Below are positions 8,512 to 16,074 of a stretch of DNA of 64,000 nucleotides, piece after piece. The DNA lies in assembly GCF_900099805.1 (NCBI RefSeq), contig NZ_FNDR01000005.1, positions 186,001 through 250,000 on the forward strand, given 5' to 3'. Under the pieces are notes generated by a model. That model was not told the DNA's origin and did not search any database. It saw nothing but the letters and a program-made list of their open reading frames with translations. The position numbers and the translations under genes were made by a program. Each line of letters starts with the position of its first letter. Position 1 is the stretch's first letter. The DNA is from Variovorax sp. OV700 (lineage in GTDB: Bacteria; Pseudomonadota; Gammaproteobacteria; Burkholderiales; Burkholderiaceae_C).

Positions 8512-9525
8512 ATGAAAAAGACCCTCATTGCCCGCGCCCTTTGCCTCGGCATTGCCATGCTGCTGCCTGTGGCCGCGGCCGTTGCGCAAGACATCAAGGA
8601 GCGTTCGATCAAATTCGCGTTCCAGAACCAGGGCGACCACCCGCAGGCCTTGGGCGCGAAGAAGTTCGGCGAACTCGTCGCGCAGAAGTCGGGCAACAAG
8701 ATGCAGGTCAAGCTGTTCCCGGGCGGCACGCTCGGAGGCGACGTGCAGACCGTCTCGGCCATCCAGGGCGGCACCATCGAGATGACGGTGCTCAATGCCG
8801 GCATTCTCTCGAACCAGGTCAAGGCCTTTGCGGTGTTCGATTTCCCGTTCCTGTTCGCCAATCCGAAGGAAGCCGACGCGGTGACCGACGGGCCCTTCGG
8901 CAAGAAGCTGTTCACGGAGCTCGCAACCAAGAACCTCATCGGCCTCGGCTACTGGGACCTCGGCTTTCGCAACGTGACCAACAGCAAGCGACCGATCAAC
9001 AAGGTGGAAGACCTGGCGGGTCTCAAGATCCGCGTGATCCAGTCGCCGATCTACATCGACCTGTTCACGGCCCTTGGCGCCAACGCCACGCCAATGCCGT
9101 TCCCCGAGCTCTATCCGGCGCTGGAGCAAAAGGCGGTCGATGGCCAGGAGAATCCGAACACGGTCATCCGCACGTCGAAGTTCGCCGAAGTGCAAAAGCA
9201 CCTGGCGCTGACGCAGCACGTGTACAACCCGCAGGCGCTGATCGTTGGCAAGAAGCTCTGGGATTCACTCAGCGACGCCGAGAAGAAAATCATGACCGAA
9301 GCGGCCGACGAAGCCACCAAGTACGAGCGCGAAGTGTCGCGCGGCCAAGCTGACGCGGCGCTGGCGGACCTCAAGAAGGCCGGCATGCAGGTGACCGAGT
9401 TCAGCCCCGCCGAAATGCAGCGGCTGCGCGACAAGGTCAAGCCGGTGGTGGAAAAGCACAGCGCCCTGGTGGGTGAGGCCGTGGTGAAGGAGCTGTACGC
9501 CGAAATCGCAAAGGTCCGCAAGTAA
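8512..9525 (+). CDS. dctP: TRAP transporter substrate-binding protein (DctP)
   Basis: Periplasmic DctP-family protein, 337 residues, with a signal peptide ending near AAAVAQ (residues 1-25). A strong AGGAGAC ribosome site precedes the ATG. The fold landmarks LGGDVQTVSAIQGGTIEM, LKIRVIQSPIYIDLF and DGQENPNTVI are all present. The Arg of KIRV normally binds the ligand carboxylate, which fits an organic-acid substrate. It is the third gene of a complete TRAP set inside the shikimate island. Confidence 0.92.
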   Translation: MKKTLIARALCLGIAMLLPVAAAVAQDIKERSIKFAFQNQGDHPQALGAKKFGELVAQKSGNKMQVKLFPGGTLGGDVQTVSAIQGGTIEMTVLNAGILSNQVKAFAVFDFPFLFANPKEADAVTDGPFGKKLFTELATKNLIGLGYWDLGFRNVTNSKRPINKVEDLAGLKIRVIQSPIYIDLFTALGANATPMPFPELYPALEQKAVDGQENPNTVIRTSKFAEVQKHLALTQHVYNPQALIVGKKLWDSLSDAEKKIMTEAADEATKYEREVSRGQADAALADLKKAGMQVTEFSPAEMQRLRDKVKPVVEKHSALVGEAVVKELYAEIAKVRK

Positions 9526-9550
9526 ATCCAACAGGCGAGCGAAGCACAGC

Positions 9551-10384
9551 ATGATCACCGGCAAGACCACCCTCGTAGCGCACCTGGGCTTTCCCACCGA
9601 AAGCTTCAAGGCGCCGATGATTTACAACCCCTGGTTCGAGAAGCAGGGCATCGACGCGGTCGTGGTGCCGATGGGCGTGAAACCCGAGGACTATCCGGCG
9701 GCTTTTGCCGCACTGTTCCGGCTCACGAACATTCGCGGCGCGCTGGTGACCATGCCGCACAAGATCACGACCATGGGTCTGGTCGACGAGGTGACGCCCA
9801 CGGCAAAGATCGCCGGTGCCTGCAACGCGGTCCTCAAGCGCGCCGACGGCACGCTGGTGGGCGACCAGTTCGACGGCGCGGGCTTCGTGCGCGGCGTTCT
9901 GCGCAAGGGCCGCGCGCTCGAGGGCGCGCGGGTGCTGGTGGCCGGAAGCGGCGGCGTCGGCTCGGCGATTGCGGCATCGCTCGCGGCGGCCGGGGTGGCG
10001 GAGATTGCGCTTTACGACGCCAACACGGCCTCGGCCGATGCGCTGGCCGGACGCCTGCGCACGCACTATCCGGCGCTGGCGGTGTCCACGGGCTCGAACG
10101 ATCCGACCGGCTTCGACGTGGTCGTCAATGCCACGCCGATGGGCATGAAGGAAAGCGATCCGCTGCCTTTCGACGTGGACCGCATCGCGCCGTCGACCTT
10201 CGTCGGCGAGGTGGTGATGAAGTCCGAATACACGCCGCTCTTGCGCGCCGCATTGGACAAGGGCTGCGCCGTGCAGGTGGGCACCGACATGCTGTTCGAG
10301 ATGATTCCCGCCTACCTGGAGTTTTTCGGTTTCGGCACCGCCACGGCCGACGCGTTGCGCGCCACGGCGAAGATCAGCTACTGA
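9551..10384 (+). CDS. Shikimate dehydrogenase-like oxidoreductase (AroE paralogue 2)
   Basis: Second AroE-family protein of the operon, 277 residues, close to normal AroE length. It keeps the Lys of MPHK, the Asn of GACNAVL, the Asp of GDQFDG, a GSGGVGSA nucleotide loop and VVNATPMGM. The canonical Ser-X-Ser at the substrate carboxylate is Phe and Ala (GFPTESFKAP), and the late Gln of AroE lies in altered sequence (TDMLFEM). It is probably a catabolic quinate/shikimate-type dehydrogenase, not the biosynthetic enzyme. Substrate and cofactor cannot be decided. It follows dctP by 25 bases and precedes pcaB by 10. Confidence 0.82.
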   Translation: MITGKTTLVAHLGFPTESFKAPMIYNPWFEKQGIDAVVVPMGVKPEDYPAAFAALFRLTNIRGALVTMPHKITTMGLVDEVTPTAKIAGACNAVLKRADGTLVGDQFDGAGFVRGVLRKGRALEGARVLVAGSGGVGSAIAASLAAAGVAEIALYDANTASADALAGRLRTHYPALAVSTGSNDPTGFDVVVNATPMGMKESDPLPFDVDRIAPSTFVGEVVMKSEYTPLLRAALDKGCAVQVGTDMLFEMIPAYLEFFGFGTATADALRATAKISY

Positions 10385-10394
10385 GGCGTTCACC

Positions 10395-11606
10395 ATGAGT
10401 ATTTTCGAAGGCTTTCTTTCCACGTCCGAGACGCTCTCCGCCTTCAGCGACCATAACTTCGTCGATGCGATGCTGCGCTTCGAGGCGGCTTTGACCCGCG
10501 CGCAGGCCGCGCTCGGGCTGGTGCCGGAAGCGGCCGCGCATTCGATCGTCGGCAGCTGCAAGGTCGAACTGTTCGACGTAGCGAAGATCGTGCGCGACAG
10601 CGGCCGCGCCGGCAGCGTCGCAATTCCGCTGGTCAAGGCCTTGAAGGAGGCCGTGGGCCTGTTCAATCCCGCCGCCGTGCCCTTCGTGCATTTCGGCAGC
10701 ACCAGCCAGGACGTGATCGACACCGCCATGGCGCTGGTCACGCGCGAAGGCATCGCGCTGATCGAAGCCGATCTCGACCGCGCGATCGAAGCGCTGCTGC
10801 AGCACGCCACGCAGCATGCGGCCACGCCGATTCTTGCGCGCACGCTGATGCAGCCCGCCTCGGTCACGAGCTTTGGCCTCAAGTGCGCCGGATGGGCCGC
10901 GCCCCTGGTGCGCAGCCGTACGCGGCTGCAAGCGGCCGCGCGCCATGCGTTGAACGTGCAGCTCGGCGGCGCCGTCGGCACGCTCGCGCAGATGAAGGGG
11001 CAGGGCCCGGCCATCGTGCAGCGCGTGGCGGACGAACTCGGGCTCGGCAACGCCGGTGCCACCTGGCACACGCAGCGCGACGAATGGATCGCGCTCGGTT
11101 GCGAGCTGGGGCTGCTCACGGGCAGCCTCGGCAAGATCGCGCGCGACATCTCGCTCATGGGCCAGTACGAGGTCGGCGAAGCGGCCGAACCCACCGAGCC
11201 GGGCCGCGGCGGCTCTTCGGCGATGCCGCACAAGCGCAACCCCGTGGCCGCGATGGTGGCGCTGGCCGCGGCCCAGCGTGCGCCGCAGCGCGTGGCCGCG
11301 CTGCTGGCCGCCATGCCGCAGGAGCACGAGCGCGCCCTTGGCGGCTGGCAGGCCGAGCTGGCCGAATGGCCGCAACTGCTCATGTCCGCGCACGGCAGCG
11401 CGCGTGCGCTGGCCGGTGCGCTGCCGGGCCTGCAGATCGACGCGGCGCGCATGCGTGCCAACATTGACACTCTGCGCGCGGAGCTGCCGCGAGAAGCCGC
11501 GGACGAATGGTTCGACCCCGCCCTGGCCGGGCCCGCTGGCGAAACGGCGCTGCGGCAAGTGGCGGCCTTGCGCGCCCAACTGACTGCGAAAGACACATCC
11601 CGATGA
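10395..11606 (+). CDS. pcaB: 3-carboxy-cis,cis-muconate cycloisomerase
   Basis: Cycloisomerase of the fumarase/aspartase superfamily acting on the protocatechuate ring-cleavage product, giving 4-carboxymuconolactone. The superfamily signature GSSAMPHKRNP lies near residues 273-283, and FVHFGSTSQDVIDTAM is the earlier conserved stretch. At 403 residues it is shorter at the C-terminus than many PcaB proteins of about 450, but all core regions are present. Its last codon overlaps the pcaC start (ATGA), indicating translational coupling. Protocatechuate dioxygenase, the preceding enzyme, is not in the window. Confidence 0.92.
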   Translation: MSIFEGFLSTSETLSAFSDHNFVDAMLRFEAALTRAQAALGLVPEAAAHSIVGSCKVELFDVAKIVRDSGRAGSVAIPLVKALKEAVGLFNPAAVPFVHFGSTSQDVIDTAMALVTREGIALIEADLDRAIEALLQHATQHAATPILARTLMQPASVTSFGLKCAGWAAPLVRSRTRLQAAARHALNVQLGGAVGTLAQMKGQGPAIVQRVADELGLGNAGATWHTQRDEWIALGCELGLLTGSLGKIARDISLMGQYEVGEAAEPTEPGRGGSSAMPHKRNPVAAMVALAAAQRAPQRVAALLAAMPQEHERALGGWQAELAEWPQLLMSAHGSARALAGALPGLQIDAARMRANIDTLRAELPREAADEWFDPALAGPAGETALRQVAALRAQLTAKDTSR

Positions 11607-12031
11607 CCGACCAGGCAAGCACTCCCCCCGTCAACGACTACGAAGCCGGGCTCGTCAACCGCCGCCGCGTGCTGGGCGATGCCTGGGTCGACAAGTCGCT
11701 GGCCAACCGCAACGAGTTCAACGCCGAGTTCCAGGAGCTCATCACGCGCCATGCGTGGAACGACATCTGGGGCCGCCCGGCGCTCGGCGACAAGACGCGC
11801 CGCTACATGGTGCTGTCGATGATGCTGGGCATCCATGCCTATGAAGAATTCGCGATGCATGTGCGCGCCGCGCTCGACGGGCCGCCCGAGTCGCGCCTGA
11901 CGCCCGAGGACATCAAGGAAGTCATCATGATGGCGGCCATCTATTGCGGCGTGCCGGTGGCCAACCATGCCTTCGGCATCGCAACCGGCATCCTGCGCGA
12001 AAAGGGCTTGCTGGCCGCGCCTGCGCAGTGA
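11603..12031 (+). CDS. pcaC: 4-carboxymuconolactone decarboxylase
   Basis: CMD-family protein, 142 residues, that decarboxylates 4-carboxymuconolactone to 3-oxoadipate enol-lactone. Features are GDAWVDKSL near the N-terminus, a long helical core and GVPVANHAF near the end, where the His belongs to the conserved CMD site. The ATG at 11603 overlaps the pcaB stop by 4 bases, and its own stop overlaps a GTG start of the MFS gene. It is part of a tightly coupled pcaB-pcaC-MFS-pcaD block. Confidence 0.92.
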   Translation: MTDQASTPPVNDYEAGLVNRRRVLGDAWVDKSLANRNEFNAEFQELITRHAWNDIWGRPALGDKTRRYMVLSMMLGIHAYEEFAMHVRAALDGPPESRLTPEDIKEVIMMAAIYCGVPVANHAFGIATGILREKGLLAAPAQ

Positions 12032-13248
12032 CGCGGCCCGCGCTTGGCGAGCGCCGCCGGTTCGAGGTCGGCTTCGGCCTGCTGTTGCCGCTGCTGCTGG
12101 CGGCACAGCCCGTGGCCACCGACAGCTATCTGCCCGCGCTGCCGGCCATCGCCAATGAGCTGGGCTCGGCCAGCACCAGCCTCACGCTGTTCGTGCTGGC
12201 CTTCGGCTTTGCGCAATTGCTCTGCGGCCCGCTGGCCGATCGCTTCGGCCGCCGGCCGGTGTTGCTGGCGGGGCTTGGCTGCTATGTGGTCGCCGCGCTC
12301 GGCGGTGCGTTTGCCGGCAGCGTGCCGGTGCTTGCGGGCTGGCGGACGCTGCAGGGCTTTTCAATGGCGGCCATCCTGGTTTGCGCGCGCGCCGCGGTGC
12401 GCGACCTCTACCCCGCGCACGAAGGCCCGCACGTCATGGCGCGCGGGCTCACGGGGCTAGGCGTGGTGGGCCTGCTGGCGCCTTTGCTCGGCGCATGGCT
12501 GGTGCAGGGCGCCGGGTGGCGCTGGGTGATGGCGTCGATGGCGCTCTATGCACTGGTGCTCTTTGTGCTCTGCTGGCATTCGTTCGGCGAGACGCGGCGA
12601 CCGCTGGCGGGCGACGTTTCCGCACCGCGCGGCAGCGCCCGCGCAGTCTTCGCCAGCCGCAGCTTTCGCGCCTGGGCGTCGTTGGCCGCAGCAACCTACG
12701 GCGGCCTTTTCTGCTTCTTGCTGCTGTCTCCGATGGTCTACATCGGCTATCTGGGCTGGTCGCCCGCCATGTACGGCTGGATTCCGGCAGGCGGCTCGCT
12801 GGTCTACATCTTCAGCACCACGCTGTGCCGGCGCCTGCTGCGCAAACACGGACCCGTGCACACCGTTCAGCTCGGCGCCACGCTGAGCATTGCGGGCGCA
12901 GCGATTCAGGCGCTGGGCTGCTGGCTCGCGCCGCACAGCGCCTTGCCGCTGCTCGCCGGCCATGCGGTCTATTGCCTGGGCCACGGCATCCACCAGCCCT
13001 GCGGGCAGGCCGGCGCGGTGGGCGACCTGCCGCACCTGGCGGGCCGGGCCGTGTCCTGGTCAGGCTTCGGCATGATGATGGTGGCATTCTGTGTGGGCCA
13101 ACTTGCGGCACAGTTCGTCGACACCGGTTTTTCGAACGGCGCCTGGCCGATGGTCGTGCCGATGCTGCTCGCGGGTTGCGTGCTGCTGGCCATCGCCTTC
13201 CTGTGGCTGCCGCGTCTCCAACATCCGATCAAGAAGGAATCACCATGA
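12028..13248 (+). CDS. Bcr/CflA-type MFS drug-efflux transporter inside the pca operon
   Basis: Major facilitator of 406 residues with about 12 membrane helices, in the DHA1 Bcr/CflA style: PVATDSYLPALPAI after helix 1, GPLADRFGRRPVLL between helices 2 and 3, and RTLQGF in helix 4. The GTG start at 12028 overlaps the pcaC stop as GTGA, and its stop overlaps the pcaD ATG, so it is translated with the pathway enzymes. Members of this family export drugs or metabolites. A role in exporting an aromatic acid or lactone intermediate is inference. Confidence 0.85.
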   Translation: MTRPALGERRRFEVGFGLLLPLLLAAQPVATDSYLPALPAIANELGSASTSLTLFVLAFGFAQLLCGPLADRFGRRPVLLAGLGCYVVAALGGAFAGSVPVLAGWRTLQGFSMAAILVCARAAVRDLYPAHEGPHVMARGLTGLGVVGLLAPLLGAWLVQGAGWRWVMASMALYALVLFVLCWHSFGETRRPLAGDVSAPRGSARAVFASRSFRAWASLAAATYGGLFCFLLLSPMVYIGYLGWSPAMYGWIPAGGSLVYIFSTTLCRRLLRKHGPVHTVQLGATLSIAGAAIQALGCWLAPHSALPLLAGHAVYCLGHGIHQPCGQAGAVGDLPHLAGRAVSWSGFGMMMVAFCVGQLAAQFVDTGFSNGAWPMVVPMLLAGCVLLAIAFLWLPRLQHPIKKESP

Positions 13249-14009
13249 CCCGTTTGAACGTCGTCCGCGAAGGCAGCGGCCCCTTCGTCGTGCTGAGCCA
13301 CGCGCTCGGCTGCGACCTGCACATGTGGGACGGCGTGGCCGAGCAGCTTGCGCGCGCCCACACCGTGATCCGCTACGACCACCGCAACCATGGCGACTCG
13401 GAGGTGGTGCCCGGCGCGCTGCGCGTCGAAACGCTGGCGCAGGACGTGGCCGAACTCATCCAACGCGAGGCGGGCGGGGAGCCGGTGCACTTTGTCGGCC
13501 TGTCGATGGGCGGTATGACCGCGCAGGCGCTGGCGGTGCGGCATCCTGAACTGCTGCGCAGCGTGGTGATCGCGAATTCGTCCGCCCACTATCCCGACCA
13601 ATCGCCGTGGCGTGCCCGCGTCGAAACCGTGGCTGCCAAGGGCGTGACCGCCATTGCGCCAGGCGCGGTAGCGCGCTGGCTCACGCACGGTTTCGTCACC
13701 ACCGGGGAGGGCAAAGCCGCGGCCCAGGCGCTGAACGACGTGCTGGTGCGCACCGATCCGCAGGGCTACATCGAGAGCTGCAACGCCGTGGCCGCCATCG
13801 ATTTTCGCGAGAGCAACCACCGCATCGCCGTGCCGACGCTGGTGATTGCCGGCCTGCAGGACGAAGCGACGCCGCCCGCAATGTCCGAAGCCATGGTGGC
13901 TGCTATCCCCCGTGCGCGCCTGGCCACCATCGACGCGGCGCATCTCAGCGCGGTGGAGCGGCCGGTCGAGTTTGCGCAGCTGCTGATCGATTACTGGCGC
14001 AGCCTCTGA
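13245..14009 (+). CDS. pcaD: 3-oxoadipate enol-lactonase
   Basis: Alpha/beta-hydrolase of 254 residues that opens 3-oxoadipate enol-lactone to 3-oxoadipate. The nucleophile elbow GLSMGG gives Ser87; Asp206 (GLQDEAT) and His233 (AAHLSAVE) complete the triad. The oxyanion region reads LSHALGCDLHMWD, typical of PcaD. The ATG at 13245 overlaps the MFS stop by four bases, with AAGGA upstream. It is the last gene of the first unit. The next enzymes of the pathway (PcaIJ, PcaF) are not nearby. Confidence 0.92.
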   Translation: MTRLNVVREGSGPFVVLSHALGCDLHMWDGVAEQLARAHTVIRYDHRNHGDSEVVPGALRVETLAQDVAELIQREAGGEPVHFVGLSMGGMTAQALAVRHPELLRSVVIANSSAHYPDQSPWRARVETVAAKGVTAIAPGAVARWLTHGFVTTGEGKAAAQALNDVLVRTDPQGYIESCNAVAAIDFRESNHRIAVPTLVIAGLQDEATPPAMSEAMVAAIPRARLATIDAAHLSAVERPVEFAQLLIDYWRSL

Positions 14010-14059
14010 AAAAAGCCGCTTGCCGCGAGAGCGGTTGCCCTAGGTGTAACCCCTGTTTC

Positions 14060-14095
14060 GTGCGAACAATGAACGCACTCGTTCGATTATCGAAC
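14060..14095. promoter_or_regulatory. Paired operators for the IclR regulator (quiC unit)
   Basis: GTTCGATTATCGAAC (14081-14095) is a palindrome broken only at its centre and differs at two positions from the Pseudomonas PcaR site as I remember it (compared as its reverse complement). A weaker match, GTGCGAACAATGAAC (14060-14074), has its centre 21 bp upstream, the same spacing as in the pair at 5518-5553. The stretch 14060-14078 also forms a GTGCG/CGCAC inverted repeat. It lies 55 bases before quiC. Confidence 0.6.
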
Positions 14096-14149
14096 GCGGC
14101 CTAAGTGCAAAGCGTTGTGGTGGGTGGCGGGTGTTTCTACAGTCACCCC

Positions 14150-16045
14150 ATGCATCGCTCCATTGCCACCGTCTCTCTCAGCGGCACGCTTCGCCAGAAG
14201 CTCGAAGCCGTTTCGGCCGCGGGGTTCGACGGCATCGAGCTGTTCGAGGCCGACTTCGTCAACTTCAAGGGCAGCGCCGCCGAGCTGGGCCGCATCACCG
14301 CGGACCTGGGACTCTCGATCGACCTGTACCAGCCGTTCCGCGATTTCGAGGGCATGCCCGAGGCGCAGTTCCGTCGCAGCCTGGAGCGCGCCGAGCGCAA
14401 GTTCGACCTGATGGAGGCGATGGGCGCGCCGACGATGCTGTGCTGCTCGAACACGTCGCCGCTGGCCATCGACGACCCGAAACGTGCCGCGGCCCAGCTG
14501 CACGAACTCGCGGAGCGCGCCGCCCGCCGCAACCTGCGCGTGGGCTTCGAGGCACTGGCCTGGGGCCGCTTCACCTCGCTCTACGGCCAGGCCTGGAACA
14601 TCGTGCGCGAGGCCGATCATCCGAACCTCGGCCTGATTCTCGACAGCTTTCACACGCTGTCGCTGAAGGACGATCCCGCGGGCATCGCGGCCATTCCGGG
14701 CGACAAGATCTTCTTCCTGCAGATGGCCGACGCGCCGCTGCTCTCGATGGACGTGCTGCAGTGGGCCCGCCACCACCGTTCGTTTCCGGGGCAGGGCGAC
14801 TTCGACGTGATCGGGTTCTTCGAGCAGGTGCTGCGCGCGGGCTACACCGGGCCGCTCTCGCTGGAGATCTTCAACGACGTGTTCCGCGAAACGCCCAACC
14901 GCCGCACCGCCGTGGACGCGATGCGCTCGCTGCTGTACCTCGAAAGCGAGGCGAAGAGGCGGCTGGCGCCGGCTGCCGATGAGCCTGCGCACGCGCAGCG
15001 CGTCGAGCTGTTCAGCCCGCCCGCCGTGCCGGCGCTTTCGGGCCTCTCGTTCATCGAGTTCGCGGCGGACGAGGCATCGGCCCTTGTGCTCCGCACGCTG
15101 TTTGGGCAGCTCGGCTTCCGGCGCATCGGCCGGCACCGCTCCAAGGCCGTCGTGCTGTACCGCCAGGGCGAGATCAACCTGATCGTCAATGCGCAGCCGG
15201 GTTCGTTCGCGCGCAGCCGCTTCGAAGCGCACGGCACCTCGGTCTGCGCGCTGGGCGTGCGCTGCGTCGATCCGCAGGCGGCCGTCGACCGCGCCACGGC
15301 CATGCGTTCGCAGCGCCACGACAGCCCCGTTGGCCCCGACGAGTTGAGCGTGCCTGCCATCGTGGCGCCGGGCGGCAACCTCATCCATTTCGTTTCCGAG
15401 GCCTTGGGCGCCAACGGGCTGTACGAAGCCGATTTCATCCTCGAGGAAGATGCGTCGGCGGTCGCCGCAGATGCGGGCCTGACGCAGATCGACCACGTGG
15501 CATTGGGCCTGGCAGTGGACCAGCTCGACACCTGGGTGCTGTTCACGCGCGCCGTGCTGGGGCTGGAGCCGGGCGAGAGCCTGGAGCTGGCCGACCCCTT
15601 CGGGCTCATCCGCAGCCGGGGCGTGGCCAATGCCGATCGCAGTGTGCGGCTGGTGCTCAACGTGTCGCTGAGCCAGCGCACCCGCACCGCGCGCACGCTG
15701 AGCGTGACGGGCGGCGGCGCGGTGCACCACATCGCAATGCGATGCGACGACATCTTCGAGAGCGTGGCTCGGCTGCGCGCCGCCGGCACGCGCTTCGTGC
15801 CCATTTCGGACAACTACTACGACGACCTGGCCACGCGCATCGATCTGGATCCGGCGCTGCTCGCACGGCTGCGCGAGGCGGGTGTGCTGTTCGATCGTTC
15901 ACCCGCAGCGGGCGACTACCTGCACATCTACACCGAGAACATCGAAGGCGGGCTCTTCTTCGAACTGGCACAACGCACCGCGGGCTACGACGCGTATGGC
16001 GCCCTCAACGCACCGGCCCGCATGGCATCGCAGGCGCAGGCATAG
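14150..16045 (+). CDS. quiC: 3-dehydroshikimate dehydratase, QuiC1-type fusion
   Basis: Two-domain enzyme of 631 residues converting 3-dehydroshikimate to protocatechuate. The N-terminal TIM barrel (1-280, xylose-isomerase/AsbF type) shows the four metal ligands expected for QuiC: Glu134, Asp165, Gln191 and Glu239. The C-terminal half (about 290-620) is related to 4-hydroxyphenylpyruvate dioxygenase and retains His (QIDHVAL), His (VHHIAM) and Glu (LFFELAQ) in the vicinal-oxygen-chelate order. Length and layout match the Pseudomonas putida QuiC1 fusion. The ATG at 14150 is chosen over a GTG at 14105, which abuts the operator. It joins the dehydrogenase unit to the pca steps. Confidence 0.93.
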   Translation: MHRSIATVSLSGTLRQKLEAVSAAGFDGIELFEADFVNFKGSAAELGRITADLGLSIDLYQPFRDFEGMPEAQFRRSLERAERKFDLMEAMGAPTMLCCSNTSPLAIDDPKRAAAQLHELAERAARRNLRVGFEALAWGRFTSLYGQAWNIVREADHPNLGLILDSFHTLSLKDDPAGIAAIPGDKIFFLQMADAPLLSMDVLQWARHHRSFPGQGDFDVIGFFEQVLRAGYTGPLSLEIFNDVFRETPNRRTAVDAMRSLLYLESEAKRRLAPAADEPAHAQRVELFSPPAVPALSGLSFIEFAADEASALVLRTLFGQLGFRRIGRHRSKAVVLYRQGEINLIVNAQPGSFARSRFEAHGTSVCALGVRCVDPQAAVDRATAMRSQRHDSPVGPDELSVPAIVAPGGNLIHFVSEALGANGLYEADFILEEDASAVAADAGLTQIDHVALGLAVDQLDTWVLFTRAVLGLEPGESLELADPFGLIRSRGVANADRSVRLVLNVSLSQRTRTARTLSVTGGGAVHHIAMRCDDIFESVARLRAAGTRFVPISDNYYDDLATRIDLDPALLARLREAGVLFDRSPAAGDYLHIYTENIEGGLFFELAQRTAGYDAYGALNAPARMASQAQA

Positions 16046-16074
16046 ATCTTTTTCGTCAACCCTGGAGACAAACC

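Noticed and set aside
11603..12031. Considering pcaC as an AhpD-like peroxidase
   Set aside because: It lacks the Cys-X-X-Cys redox pair seen in the CMD protein at 51540-52118 and sits between pcaB and pcaD, so decarboxylase is the better call.
9437..12106. An 889-codon open frame on the minus strand
   Set aside because: It lies opposite AroE paralogue 2, pcaB and pcaC, which have clear family motifs. Its product is Arg/Ala/Ser-rich and lacks any domain; it is a high-GC antisense shadow.
14010..14059. CCGCT...AGCGG stem after pcaD as a terminator
   Set aside because: The stem is only five base pairs and no T-run follows on the plus strand; the A-run lies on the wrong side.
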